NCBI RefSeq assembly: GCF_000321225.1
Contig: NW_004450582.1
Span: 1,101,148-1,165,147 of the forward strand
Direction of reading: 5' to 3'
DNA length: 64,000 nucleotides
Source: Odobenus rosmarus divergens
Taxonomy: Eukaryota > Chordata > Mammalia > Carnivora > Odobenidae
How positions within the stretch are numbered: position 1 is the first letter of the stretch; every line of letters begins with the position of its first letter. The position numbers were made by a program, and so were the translations under genes. The notes under the pieces were generated by a model. That model had not been told where the DNA came from, did not search any database, and was given only the letters and a program-made list of their open reading frames with translations. This document shows positions 35,810-47,075 of this stretch, piece by piece.

Positions 35810-36255
35810 GCTTTAAATCTGGGTCGGCTTTGTGTGACTAATAGAATACAGCAGAAGTGATAATGTGATAGTTTCTGAACCTAAGCTTTAAGATACTGAT
35901 AGTTCAACTTTCTTTTGAAATATTAACTTCTGGAATCCATTTGCTATTCAATGAGGAAGCCCAAGCAGTCCTGTGGTGTGGCTCACACAGAGAAGCTCAC
36001 GTGTAGAGGCCCCCAGCCAATAGCCCAGCTGAGTTTGAGCTAAGCAAGGGCAACTAGCTAGCTGTGTAAGTGAACCATCATAGAAGTACATTCTACCCCC
36101 GTTAAACTGCCTCAACTGATGCTGGTGTGAACAAAACATGCCATTCTGACAAAGACCTGCCCAAATTGTTAATTCATGAGCAAAATAAATGATTCTTTTG
36201 TTTTAAGTTACTAAGTTTTGGGTGGCTTGTTATGCAGTTATAGATGATTGGAATA
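35810..36255 (+). mobile_element. MaLR/MLT1-type LTR
   Basis: The plus-strand LTR order is visible: gtgactaatagaatacagc, ccagccaatagcccagctga, atgagcaaaataaatgattc and ttgttttaagttactaagtt followed by ggcttgttatgcagttatag. The end matches the terminal block of MLT1-like LTRs. Confidence 0.7.
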
Positions 36256-36834
36256 TAGTCTTGAAAATATCACAGTGTAAGTGAAGAAGAATCCTTAAAT
36301 AAAATACTTATATTGAAGCTTCAAAGTTACATGATGTTAAAACAAAGTTTTGTTTTTTGTTTTTTTTAAGGGCTGAAATGTTCTGTCATTCTACACATAG
36401 ATGATAGCAGGGTTGCCACTTCCGTGTTTGGTGTTTGGATTGAGTGATGTGGGAAGTTGGAACTCTGGGTAAATACAAGAAGTATAAGAAACTAGCACAA
36501 TAAATTCAAACCGAGTACTATTCTGACAGAAACAATGTTTTCAAATATGCTAGCAATGCACATTTCTCTGACTTTCCTGTAATGTCTTCACATGGACCAG
36601 TTTTTAATGCCTAGTTGCTAGTATGAACCCCCTCAGCAAAATGTTCAGGTCACAGGTTGGACCAAATGACAGAGGAATTAAGTAAAACTTTACCTAAATC
36701 ACTATTTCCATCTGTACAATACTTATTGTTTCCTGCTACTAAAATAAAACTAATGTGGGACTAAACTGTGGCCATGGTTGACAAATAGAAAAGTAGTGTA
36801 ATAATTCTATTAGGAGCAGTAATTATAAATTCTA
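36256..36834. other. unassigned sequence between two LTRs
   Basis: About 580 bp with no feature I can name. Confidence 0.4.
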
Positions 36835-37325
36835 TTATCAGTGCAAATGTACTGCTTATTTAAACGTGGTCTTGGGAGATAGCAAGGAGGCAGTTCATGG
36901 GGGGTTACTACATCATGGCAATCCTGTTGTCCATCATTGATTGCTCTAGGGTTGGTGGGCATGTGAACCAAGTCAGGCCAAAAAGATATGGGGGAGGTTA
37001 GCAGGGCCACTTGGAAAAGATTTCCTCCCCTGTAACAGAAAGTCCCTTAAGGAGGATTCCTCCTTTCTTATTGCTTTTGCAACTTTTGGGGGACTGCACA
37101 ATGCTGGAGAAGATCCTCCAACCATTGTTCCATCACATAATTGGCAGAGAGGAAAGGTGGGAAGAACCTGGGTCTTCCATGCTACTGAGACTCTTTCCCT
37201 ATTTTCAAATTGCCTACCTCCAGACTTTATTCTTGAGTGAAATAATGAAATGACTCGCTATTGTTTAAGTGAATTGTAATATGATATTTTACTCCATACA
37301 GCAAAAAGCAATCCTAATTCAATAA
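36835..37325 (+). mobile_element. MLT-like LTR
   Basis: The segment from about caggaggcagttcatgg-like sequence through agtcaggccaaaaagatatg and cttattgcttttgcaactt to the end cagcaaaaagcaatcctaat fits an old MaLR-class LTR on the plus strand. The match is looser than that of the LTR at 35810. Confidence 0.5.
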
Positions 37326-37554
37326 TGCTGTGAACTGTCTATATGGTACCTGAAAAATAGTATGTGTTTAAAAACTCTGGTTATTACTCCTGTAAGTAAA
37401 ATATTAGGCACAATATAAAGGTGATTTTTGACATAAATGTCAAAATCACCATTGATTCTCACTAGGTACTCATAATCTTTCCTCCTTCTGAAATGTTAAA
37501 TTATTTTGTCCTTTTTTTTTTTTTACGATAATCACATATGCCTTAAATTTGAAT

Positions 37555-37668
37555 CATTTGTGTGCATGGCTTATATTGTCTACTGGATTGTAATCTCTTT
37601 TGTACCATTGATAGCCTTATATTCAGTAGATACTCAAAAGCTATTTGTGTTGAATGAATTAATAATTA
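37555..37668 (+). mobile_element. L2 3' end
   Basis: tctactggattgtaatctc, agtagatactcaaaagctat and the terminal ttgtgttgaatgaatta follow the L2 3'-end order. Confidence 0.65.
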
Positions 37669-37781
37669 AGTCAATGTATTTGAATTATATAAGTTGAAAA
37701 GCAGGCATCTTAATTTCCAAGGAGAACTGTACCTTTGAGGTGTGTGTGTATGCAATTTAACAAAATAACACAATAATTACT

Positions 37782-37976
37782 GGGGCACGTGGGTGGCTCA
37801 GTCAGTTAAGCGTCTGCCTTCGGCTCAGGTCATGATCCCAGAGTCCTGGGATCGAGTCCCGCGTCGGGCTCCCTGCTCAACGGGGAGTCTGCTTCTCCTT
37901 CTCCCTCTGCCTGCCTCTCTGCCTACTTGTGCTCTCTATCTCTCTGTCAAATAAATAAATAAAATCTTTAAAAAAA
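37782..37976 (+). mobile_element. CanSINE
   Basis: A perfect 19-bp duplication, aaataacacaataattact, lies at 37763-37781 and 37977-37995. The head reads ggggcacgtgggtggctcag. Confidence 0.96.
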
Positions 37977-38240
37977 AATAACACAATAATTACTAAACTT
38001 CCTGGTGGTTTATTTCTGTTTTCACTTTGGGACCCTATCATTGAGTGTAATTTTAATCCTGACTTCAAGATGCAAATTACAAAAGAAAATTTAAAGCCAT
38101 TTGTGTGTCTCAACTAGGATTCCTCAGGAAATAGAGGATAGGTCAACTTAGTTTCCCAAAGTTTTATGGGAGTTGGAAACCAGGTTCCTGCAAAAGTGTT
38201 GCCCTAAACTTTTATTCAGCTCAATTTAAGTTCATTTCTT

Positions 38241-38447
38241 TTTTTTTTTAAATTTATTTATCTGAGAGAGAGAGAGAGTGAACATGTGCTCCTGAGCACA
38301 AGCAAGGGGAGGGGCAGAGGAAGAGGGAGAAGCAGACTCCCTGCTGTGCAGGGAGCCTTGTGCAATGCGGGGCTTGATTCCATGACCCTGAGACTATGAC
38401 CTGAGCTGAAGGCAGATACTTAACCGACTGAGCCACCCAGGTGCCCC
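38241..38447 (-). mobile_element. CanSINE, left of a microsatellite
   Basis: A minus-strand older-type copy with head gagccacccaggtgcccc. The left flank aagttcatttctttt (38228-38242) recurs as aaattcatttctttt at 38840-38854, to the right of the second SINE. The two copies and the repeat between them therefore form one compound block. Confidence 0.92.
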
Positions 38448-38455
38448 AAGCTCTT

Positions 38456-38466
38456 TTTCTTTCTTT

Positions 38467-38543
<77 letters not shown>

Positions 38544-38643
38544 TTTCTTTCTTTTTTCTTTCTTTCTTTCTTTCTTTTTCTTTCTTTCTTTCTTCCTTCC
38601 TTCCTTCCTTCCTTCCTTTTTCTTTCTTTCTTTCTTTCTTTTC
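38456..38643. repeat. long CTTT microsatellite
   Basis: About 190 bp of (CTTT)n with ttcc and ttttt interruptions, running directly into the T-rich tail of the minus-strand CanSINE at 38644. It is best explained as that element's expanded A-rich tail. The Ser/Phe/Leu open frame across it is not a gene. Confidence 0.97.
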
Positions 38644-38817
38644 TTTTTTGAAGATTTTATTTATTTGAGAGTGAGAGAGAGAGTAAGGGGAGTGGGAGAG
38701 GAAGAGGGAGGCTCCCCGCTAAGCAGGGAGCCCAACGAGGGGCTCCATCCCAGGACCCTGGGATCATGACCTGAGCCAAAGGCAGATGCTTAATCCACTA
38801 AGCCACCCAGGCGCCCC
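38644..38817 (-). mobile_element. CanSINE, right of a microsatellite
   Basis: A complete head (agccacccaggcgcccc) and shortened body. Beyond the head, a C-rich stretch (about 38816-38839) contains gacgcccc, which looks like a second SINE head remnant. Confidence 0.93.
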
Positions 38818-39329
38818 CCCCGCCGACGCCCCAACCACCAAATTCATTTCTTTTGATTACAACGACTGCAGTAACATTTTGGCCATAAAATTATGACCAG
38901 ATAATTCTAGACACTTCTAGCTTTCCATGTTAGGGAGGAATTGTTACCTAATAAGCAAGTTTTCAATCTCCAAATTGCAAGTATTATGAGGCAATGAGAT
39001 ACCACATTTGGTGAAGCGTAATCGGACGTTAATATGGCTGAAGATAGCTGGGGAAACAGATCAAGGCACATAGGCTCACAGTGAGGGAGGGAGTGTCCAC
39101 AGCAGAAGCTTTTCGGAGTTGGTTGAGATGGATAAATCAAAAGGTTTGGGCACCAAAATTTAGGTCTTGAGGGGAAAGAAAAGAATTGAAGATTGACTAC
39201 TCTATTATTAAAGTTTTCCTTAAGATCAGCCACAATAAAGAGAAATGGGAAAGAAAGGAGTTTGTCTAGGTCATGTTTATCTTTTATGTTATCCAAAGAG
39301 ACTATCTTTGGAGTTTAATAATTTGCAAC

Positions 39330-39525
39330 TTTCTACCTGTGTGAATGTGGAGAAATTACTTCCCTCCCTTTCTGAGTGTCTGTTTCCTTGATTGTAAAAT
39401 GGGGATAATAAGACTTCCTTCACAGAATTTTGAGAAGATTACATGAAATATATATGGGGTGCGTGTGTGTATTTTATATATATATGTAAAATTACTTAGC
39501 ATAGTGCCCTGCACATTATACCACC
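39330..39525 (+). mobile_element. MIR SINE
   Basis: Plus-strand MIR: ctacctgtgtgaatgtgg, gtgtctgtttccttgattgt, aaaatggggataataag and tagcatagtgccctgcac. Confidence 0.85.
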
Positions 39526-39668
39526 CCCATCTCCCCTCCAGAAATGTTAGACTTACTTGACCAATGGTAATTTCATGCCTACCAGCTGTTCTTCTTCAGG
39601 GACTGGTCATACAAAGGTGAACAAGATGAAGCCTACATCTAGGGGATGAATTTTAAAAGTGTTAATAA

Positions 39669-39861
39669 GGGGTGCCTGGGTGGCTCAGTCATTAAACGTC
39701 TGCCTTCAGCTCAGGTCATGATATCAGCGTCCTGGGATCGAGTCCCGCATCGGGCTCCCTGCTTGGCCGGAAGCCTGCTTCTCCCTCTCCCACTCCCCCT
39801 GCTTGTGTTCCCTCTCTCGCTGTGTCTCTCTCTGTCAAATAAATAAATAAAATCTTTAAAA
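39669..39861 (+). mobile_element. CanSINE
   Basis: A 12-bp duplication, aaaagtgttaat, lies at 39655-39666 and 39862-39873. Confidence 0.95.
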
Positions 39862-39908
39862 AAAAGTGTTAATTAGAAATGACATTAACTTTTGTGTTTA
39901 AAAGATAC

Positions 39909-40064
39909 TGAGCCTTTGGCTCATGGTCTCAGGGTCCTGGGATGGAGCCTGTGTCGGGCTTCCTGCTCAGCGGGGAGCCTGCTTCTCCCTCTGCCCCCCT
40001 CCCCCGCTCATGCTCTCTCTCTCTTTCTCCCCCCCTCAAAAATAAATAAAATCTTTAAAAAAGT
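39909..40064 (+). mobile_element. 5'-truncated CanSINE
   Basis: The head and A-box region are missing and the element begins at cctttggctcatggtctcag. It still has its own duplication, aaaagatac, at 39900-39908 and 40065-40073, so the truncation happened during insertion. Confidence 0.9.
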
Positions 40065-40073
40065 AAAAGATAC

Positions 40074-41967
40074 CCAAAACAGATTCTGGATGTTTGGAAA
40101 CTTATGTATAACATGAAATAAAGAAACATATAAAAGGTTAGCAAATCTTTATAAAGGGAAATGCATACTGAATTTTAATACACAATAGATTTGTTCTGTT
40201 TTATTTGGAAAATTTCCTTTTAAAACAATTGCATTTCTGGATTGTAGTGGACATGAGAGTATCATCTCCTGGAGAATTTTGTAAAGAAGGAAGGGGAAAG
40301 TTGAGTAGAACTCATAAATGAAACTAAAACATAGAGGATTTAGATTCAAACATGGTTAGGAAAAATAGCCCAGAGTGAAGTCAATAGGTATAATGAAGCA
40401 GAAAAAAGGAGTATTGTTAGATAGTTGATCATAGAAGAATAGGATAAAAATAGTCTATTTAAATCATGCAAATATTAAACAAACAAATCACACTAACAAA
40501 ACATAGCTGGAGGCTAACTGGAAAAAATGGCCAGGGTAGAAGTTGAAGAAGTCTGAATAGTATATAAAATACTTTTCATGCATTAGGAGGCCTTAAGGAA
40601 ATGCACATCAAATAGATGCTGGACATACTCATATCTTACCAGGATATCATTTATGCAAAGTCAACAGAAAAGCTGGGGAAATGACAAAGGCGCATAGTCT
40701 AGCAGTAACAATTAGTTGCATTGAGAAAAATGGGAATAATTTTCTATTCACACTCTAATCCCTTCAAAGAGATTATGTGGATAAATGCCTGTGTACATGT
40801 CTTAGGAAAAAAATCTATAGAATGTCACTAATCTGAGGCCATATCCAAAATATTTGGGTTTTATGGAGCGGTTAAGAGAAATATTTTTGTTTTCATTTAT
40901 GTCACAGACCCACAAGTTTTCTTAGTAAATCAATTTTTGGACCAGGGCTGATCAGAAAGTCTGCAGTTGTTTAGAGCTTTTAAAACATCTGGAAAGTTAT
41001 TCTGGCAAGTAGAGTCAAATCCATGAGCAAAACAGATGTTTTCCACCGCGGCGGGAAAACACAACTTCCTTATACGTACTGCACATGGTCCAAATCCATT
41101 TCAGAAATAAGAGTCTATCTTCTAAATGGTCTTGGTACCACAGGACTCTCCTAGACTCTGCGGATAAAAGCATGGCCAAGGCCATTTAGGTGTTTGAAAG
41201 TCAGTATTTTATGATAATCTTTTATCTCATGTTTCGTAGAACAAGAGAAACAAGTTATAAAAATGTAGGTTGCCTTTTCAAGAATGCAGTGAAAAAGTTG
41301 GAATTGGATTAAAACCAATTGGCAGGACCCCAGGGAGCTAAGAGTGGGGAAGGACAGTACGTCACTAGAGAACAGAGGGGAGCTGTGCTGGCCTTTTCCC
41401 CTAGAGAAAGCAAGGAGAAGCTTCTTCCCGCGGCTCATTAGGACAGAGTATCAGAAGCTCTAGGAGACGGGTCTTGTCAAAAAGTCAGAAATTGTTGTGT
41501 CCCAGGAATATAGGAAATGGATCCATGCAGAAACACATTTAGGGGAAATTGTTCCTTCCACAGATGAATCTTACATACTGATGAATCCTCATTATTGGTG
41601 GGCATAAAGCACATATTCTACGTTTCTTTTTTAGCCTTTTAAAAATGAACATAACATTTTAATAGACAGCATCTGCATTGGTTATTTGCCACTTAATTGT
41701 TTTAACCTAAAAAGTTCCATATTCCCAGCCAACATAACATTTCCCTGGTTTAACACTCGGTTTGTGCTTTTTTTTTTCCCTTTCAATCAAGAAAAATCAG
41801 AAATAAGGAAAAATAGAATGAAGGAATTATTTTTTATTGTATCAAATAATGTAAAAACTTTTTTTTTTTACCAAGAGTAAAATGAAGGAACACTCGCCCG
41901 ATCAAGCTAATTAAATTGGTTTAGAATCATCAGAGTTGTCAATATTTGAAAATGTTGCTTACTGTTT
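40074..41967. other. unassigned sequence
   Basis: Nearly 1.9 kb without a recognisable repeat or gene. The minus-strand frame at 41151-41438 (95 codons) lies over GC-moderate sequence with an unusual ccaccgcggcgggaaa patch at 41043-41058, but shows no protein family motif. Confidence 0.4.
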
Positions 41968-42043
41968 AAAAAAGTACTTGGGTTGCCCCAGATTATTGCC
42001 TGTATAAAAAAGTACTTGGGTTGCCCCAGATTATTGCCGACTA
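41968..42043. repeat. 38-bp tandem duplication
   Basis: The 33 bases at 41968-42000 are repeated without a mismatch at 42006-42038, a period of 38. Each unit contains gtacttgggttgccccag. Confidence 0.97.
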
Positions 42044-42057
42044 CTCTAAAATCTTTT

Positions 42058-42266
42058 TTTTTTTTAAAGATTTTATTTATTCATTTGAGACACAGAGATA
42101 CAGAGAGAAAGAGAGAGAGAGAATGAGCCGGGAGAGAGGCAGAGGGAGAGAGAGAAGCAGGCTCCCCGCCGAGCCAGGAGCCCGATGTGGGGCTCGATCC
42201 CAGGACCCTGGGATCACGACCTGAGCCGAAGGCAGACGCCCAACCATCCGAGCCACCCAGGCGCCC
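42058..42266 (-). mobile_element. CanSINE
   Basis: Duplication ctactctaaaatctttt at 42041-42057 and 42267-42283. It inserted at the right edge of the 38-bp tandem duplication. Confidence 0.95.
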
Positions 42267-42283
42267 CTACTCTAAAATCTTTT

Positions 42284-43321
42284 ACAGTTACAAAACAAAG
42301 CCTGTAAAGATAAAAAGTGCAAATCATGATTTGGCTTCAGAGCTATGAAGAGTTCTGCGATATCTAGAAAAGTATTGCCTGCTTGTCACAAAATATTGTA
42401 GGTCTCTTTATAATGAGGTGCTATCATGGGACAGCCTACAGTACTGACAGATCCTTTATCTGTGTTGCATTCATCTTTGCTAGGTGCATAAGCCTGCCAA
42501 AATACTATCGCAGATGATGGGATTTAGAATCACATGTGTCAGGGAAAATGTGAATAGAGTCGATCACCAATACTAGACAGACACTTCTTATTTTCAACTT
42601 CCTATTAACATTATAACCTGATTCACTTATGATATCATTGCCGTTTCTGTTTACCCACAGTCCCATCTGAAGCTAGCTCATCAGGAATTTTAGAGAGAAC
42701 GCCTTTGAACCTGAAACACTTTAATTATCACCTTGCTCCACGGAATTGTGAGCTAGAAAGATACCATATTTTAGAGGAGAAAATAAAGATCTCTCTAGGA
42801 AGATGATTTGCATTTGTTTAGGAGATAACGCTATTCATCCATTGTATGGAAGGGCACCCAGAATAGAAACGAGGAAGGAGCAAAGATTTGCTAAGTGGAC
42901 AGCTTTCTAATTCCTTTTGAGACATGTCTTCCAAGGATAGCTTTACTTTGTTTGAAGTGTTGTGATTTTTCCAAAAGTGGGGTATATACCAATTTTGGGA
43001 ACTGTGAAAACACATCGGAGAGCCAAAAAAGAAACGAGTTCTCTATTTTTTTACAGCCAATCTCTCCCCCATCTTACAGCCCTACTGGTGCATAATGGAA
43101 AACGGACATTGTATGGATAGGGCCAGGAGCAACTGGAGATAGAAAGGCTGTACAGAGGTATGAAACAAATAGGAATATGCGTAATTGAAGGATGTGTGCC
43201 GAGAAAGGGCTTTGTGCAAATGAGGGTAGAGACAAAATGAAGCGCTAGTATAATTTCTGAAATCGGCATATGTCCACCGCAGTCAGGCACAGGAGGAGAA
43301 GGAAAGGGGAAGTTTAGCGTT
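42284..43321. other. unassigned sequence
   Basis: About 1 kb with no recognisable repeat or gene. Overlapping frames on opposite strands at 42818-43095 carry no motif. Confidence 0.4.
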
Positions 43322-43337
43322 AAGAGTTAGGAGAAGA

Positions 43338-43509
43338 GGGGCGTCTGAGTGGCTCAGATGGTTAAGTGTCTGCCTTCGGCTCAGGTCATGATCCCGGGGT
43401 CCTGGGATCGAGCCCCGCATCAGGCTCCCTGCCTAGCAGGAAGCCTGCTTCTCCCTCTCCTTCTGCTGCTCCCCCTGCTTGTACTCTCTCGCTTGCACTC
43501 TCTGTCTCA

Positions 43510-43540
<31 letters not shown>

Positions 43541-43561
43541 AATCTTAAAAAAAAAAAAAAA
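43338..43561 (+). mobile_element. CanSINE, first of a same-target pair
   Basis: The head reads ggggcgtctgagtggctcag and the tail has a long (AAAT)n run. The duplication aagagttaggagaaga lies at 43322-43337 and 43561-43576. Confidence 0.95.
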
Positions 43562-43576
43562 AGAGTTAGGAGAAGA

Positions 43577-43760
43577 GGGCGCCTGGGTGGCTCAGTTGGT
43601 TAAGCGACTGGTCTTGATCCCGGAGTCCTGGGATCGAGTCCCACATCGGGCTCCCGGCTCAGCGGGGACCCTGCTTCTCCCTCTGACCCTCTCCCCTCTC
43701 ATGCTGTTTCTCTCTCTCTCTCAAATAAATAAATAAATAAAATCTTTAAAAAAAAATCTT
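43577..43760 (+). mobile_element. CanSINE, second of a same-target pair, internal deletion
   Basis: It starts right after the second aagagttaggagaaga, and ttaggagaaga appears a third time at about 43761-43771. The interval between gcgactg and tgatcccgg is shortened by about a dozen bases. Confidence 0.94.
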
Positions 43761-43773
43761 TAGGAGAAGAGCT

Positions 43774-44593
43774 GAGGTGTTTCAAGGGATATAGTGGAGA
43801 GGGAATGACAGGAAACCATACTTCATGATGACATTAGGACATATTGTGAAAGAAACAATATGGCTTTTCTATAACTTCCTGCACTTGAGTTTTTCCTGTG
43901 GAAGGAAGGGTAGATCACAAAAATGAAAGGCAATGGAGGAAAAGAATATGAACCCAGATGGCCTCGACTCCTTTTTTCCGGAGCTTAGAAAAGAAAGCAA
44001 AAAATATGTCATCAGGCCAAATCCAAAGACAGCAAAAACTTCAGGGCTCTCGCATCAGGACCAGCTGTGTCACAGACCAGGGTGGGAAAAAATTAAAAGC
44101 TCGTGACTTACAAGGAAACTAGAATAAATAGGCACTTAGGTTTCTATTTAAATCCATCTTTAGAAGTGTATGAGATTATTTTTCCAACTGATTTTATTGA
44201 GTGAAAGCTTCCATCTGGCTGCACTGAGGGAGACTCTCCGAGTTGTGGAGGGGGAGAATCAGGGCTGGAAGTAACTGGCATGTCTTTCCTTCCAACTCCC
44301 TCGTTTTTCTTCTAGCAATTCTGGAGTATGATGGAAACAGAATCTATCAAGTCCACATGCTCCAGACTTGCTCATTAAGCACAAAACAGCTTCTGCCACT
44401 CCTGTGTTCCCTTCTAGCTCTTACTCCATCCTTCTTCCCAGCTAAGCTTCTTGCAGACTGCAGTCTGTCTGCCTTTGTTCTCTCCACTTCCTCACCTTCC
44501 TTTTACCTCCCCAGGCCCTAGAGCTGCCACTGTTTGGAAACTGGCCTCACAGAGTGCGCTCATTAACCCCCCTTCCTCCATCCATGCGAACAT
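43774..44593. other. unassigned sequence
   Basis: No repeat or gene recognised. A perfect 14-bp palindrome, cagactgcagtctg, lies at 44454-44467. The 92-codon frame at 44243-44521 has no motif. Confidence 0.4.
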
Positions 44594-44797
44594 GGGCTTT
44601 GGAGCAGGATGGCTGAACTTTAAATCTTGCTTTTGTCACTTGCTTCCTGTGTAAGCCTGGGCAGCAAGTTCACCTCTCTCTGCTTCATTTTCTCATCTAG
44701 AAAGCAGGAATAATGATCATAATCTCTACTGCACAAGGGGTTGTGAGAATTGAAGGTATCAAGCCATGCAAGCTGCTAAAAATGGTCCCTGTCATGT
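44594..44797 (+). mobile_element. MIR SINE
   Basis: gaactttaaatcttgctttt, ctgtgtaagcctgggcagca, cttcattttctcatctagaa and ggggttgtgagaattgaagg are in MIR order. A CanSINE follows at its 3' end. Confidence 0.85.
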
Positions 44798-44805
44798 TAT
44801 AATTT

Positions 44806-45008
44806 TTTTTTTTTTTTTAAAGATTTTATTTATTTATTTGACACAGAGAGACACAGCGAGAGAGGGAACACAAGCAGGGGGAGTGGGAGAGGGAGAAGCA
44901 GGCTTCCTGCCGAGCAGGGAGCCCGATGCGGGGCTCGATCCCAGGACCCTGGGCTCATGACCTGAGCCGAAGGCAGACGCTTAACGGCTGAGCCACCCAG
45001 GTGCCCCC
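44806..45008 (-). mobile_element. CanSINE
   Basis: A perfect 13-bp duplication, catgttataattt, lies at 44793-44805 and 45009-45021. Confidence 0.96.
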
Positions 45009-45021
45009 CATGTTATAATTT

Positions 45022-45775
45022 CTTAATAAAATAAATCTGAGGTCTTAGGTATCATTATCTTTCTTGATCCTTTTGGAGTATTATTGTTAACCAAGTCTCT
45101 CTTTCCAAGCTTCCTTCCATCCCTCCCTCTTTCCTTACTTCTCATGGGCTCATCTCCTAACTGTCCTCTTTCACCCTATTACCTGCTTCTCTGTTTTCAG
45201 TGGAGACTCCTTTGCCTCTCTCTGCCTCTTGACCTCTTAAATTATCCTTAAAATTTGCCTTCTTACTCTAATACATTTTCCTAAAGATGAAGGCATCCAT
45301 GCTATTCCAAACCAGTCCTCTGCCTTGACTTCACTCATCGTTCTACACTTATAACTATGTAGTAGTTGTCTCCACCTATTACAAAGATACTTTACTCCCA
45401 AGATGTCCAACACAGAATGGATTATCTCCGTAGGGCAACTCCTTTCAACTGACCTGGTTTTACCTTGTAGTCAATGGCACCACCACCCGTCTGGACACTC
45501 ACATCAAAATTCTCTCCCTTCCTTGGCTTCTTCCACGTTCAATCATATGACAATCTATTTGTGTCCCAAGTGTGGTCTCTCTTCTCTATTGCCACTTTCT
45601 TAGTTCAGGCCTTCATTACTTTTCTCTCTACAGAAGACCAGACTTGTAACTTGTCTCCACTTCCTACCTTCTATTCCACCAACTACTGCTCACATATTTT
45701 CTAAGATTAAAAACCAGATCATTAATTCAATCATGTATTCACCCACTCTTTCATTACTCACTTACTTATTTACTT
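45022..45775. other. pyrimidine-rich sequence, possibly an old repeat
   Basis: The plus strand is CT-rich throughout and loosely resembles the antisense form of the unnamed dispersed repeat (cttggcttcttccacgtt, tcaggccttcattact). I do not see a confident match. The open frames here are by-products of low purine content. Confidence 0.3.
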
Positions 45776-45790
45776 AATAATATTTAATGA

Positions 45791-45990
45791 GGGGCGCCTG
45801 GGTGGCTCAGTCGTTAAGCGTCTGCCTTCGGCTCAGGTCATGGTCCCAGGGTCCTGGGATCGAGCCCCGCATCGGGCTCCCTGCTCGGCAGGAAGTCTGC
45901 TTCTCCCTCTCCCACTCCCCTGCTTGTGTTCCCTCTCTCACTGTCTCTCTCCCTCTCTCTGTCAAATAAATAAATAAAATCTTTAAAAAA
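45791..45990 (+). mobile_element. CanSINE
   Basis: A near-perfect duplication, aataatatttaatga (5') and aataacatttaatga (45991-46005). Confidence 0.95.
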
Positions 45991-46139
45991 AATAACATTT
46001 AATGAAAGCCCATGTGCGCCAAGTACAGATCATTGTACCCCACAACACATGCATGCTTGTGCATGAGTGTGAACACACATACACACATGCACACTGTTTC
46101 TCTCTTCATCCCCCCACAATTGCCTTGCATTGCCTCTTT

Positions 46140-46280
46140 TTCATAGCACTTAACACAGTCTGAAATCATCTTGTTCAATTATTTATTGTCTGTTTCCCTT
46201 ATGTAAATTCTGTAGAGCAGAGATTTGTAAGTTGTACTTGTTACAGCATCCCAAGTGCCTGAGCAGAACTGAATGAACTA
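46140..46280 (+). mobile_element. L2 3'-end fragment
   Basis: ttatttattgtctgtttccc, aattctgtagagcagagatt and catcccaagtgcctgagcag, then gaatgaactaatgagg, follow the L2 3' order with substantial decay. Confidence 0.5.
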
Positions 46281-46534
46281 ATGAGGAAAATTTGATCTGA
46301 GTTATGAAGAACATGCAGCAGTTTGTCAAGGGAACTTGGAGTCGGGGGGCTGGGGGAGTGGACACAGAACGTACATAGGCACAGGAGTCAAGGCACTTTG
46401 AAGAATTTAGAGGGAAATAAAATGAGCTGCCCTTGGCACACAGTGGGTTTTCATTATATGTTATTAAGTAAAAGTAAGTGAGCAAGCGAGTAAATGAGTG
46501 AGTGAATGCACGATTGAATCAACGATAGGTTTTT

Positions 46535-46835
46535 GTCTTAGAGAATGTGTGAGCACTGATTGGTGGAATAGAAGATAGAAAGTGGAGACAAGCTAGAAAG
46601 TGGAGACAAGTTAGAAGGTTTTAAATGGGGTAATTGGTCAGAGAAATCTTTTCTGATGAGGTAGCATTTGAGCTGAGCCCTGAATGAGGTGAAAGAGTGA
46701 ACCACGTAGATATCTGGAAGGAGAGCATTCCAGGGCTTGTGAACAGCAAGTGCTAAGGCACTGTGGTGGAAGTGTGCCAGGGTGCTTGAGCAAGGAAGTT
46801 GGAAGGTGGTCAGTGAAAGGCTACAGAGCAAGTCT
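46535..46835 (+). repeat. unnamed dispersed mammalian repeat
   Basis: This contains gatgaggtagcatttgagct, gagccctgaatgaggtgaaa, gagcattccagggcttgtga and agtgctaaggcactgtgg. It is probably the 5' part of the same family as the 5.6, 31.3 and 33.5 kb fragments. A 19-bp local repeat, gaaagtggagacaag-ta, occurs twice near 46577-46610. Confidence 0.45.
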
Positions 46836-46964
46836 CTATGATGCCAGCCTGATTTTGCAATTTGTGTTGGGCATCCATTTCTCTGTCCTCAGACAGTGCT
46901 TGGTATTACATTGTGCTGTTATGACATGGCATATGGTGGTCACTATTTATGTCTGTTTAATTGC

Positions 46965-47075
46965 TAATACTGCAAGCTTTCAAGGGTGGGGACCATTTTG
47001 TACTCCTTGTCATATCCCCAGGGCCTATTGCTGTGCTTGGTAGGTGTTTGAACCTTTGCTGAAAAGATGAATCAG
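46965..47075 (+). mobile_element. L2 3' end
   Basis: caagctttcaagggtgggga, tatccccagggcctattgct and tggtaggtgtttgaacctt match the typical L2 3'-end order. Confidence 0.7.

Noticed and set aside
38441..38668. Ser/Phe/Leu-repeat protein
   Set aside because: It is a translation of the CTTT microsatellite.
44454..44467. 14-bp perfect palindrome cagactgcagtctg
   Set aside because: Palindromes of this length are expected by chance in 64 kb, and nothing nearby supports a function.
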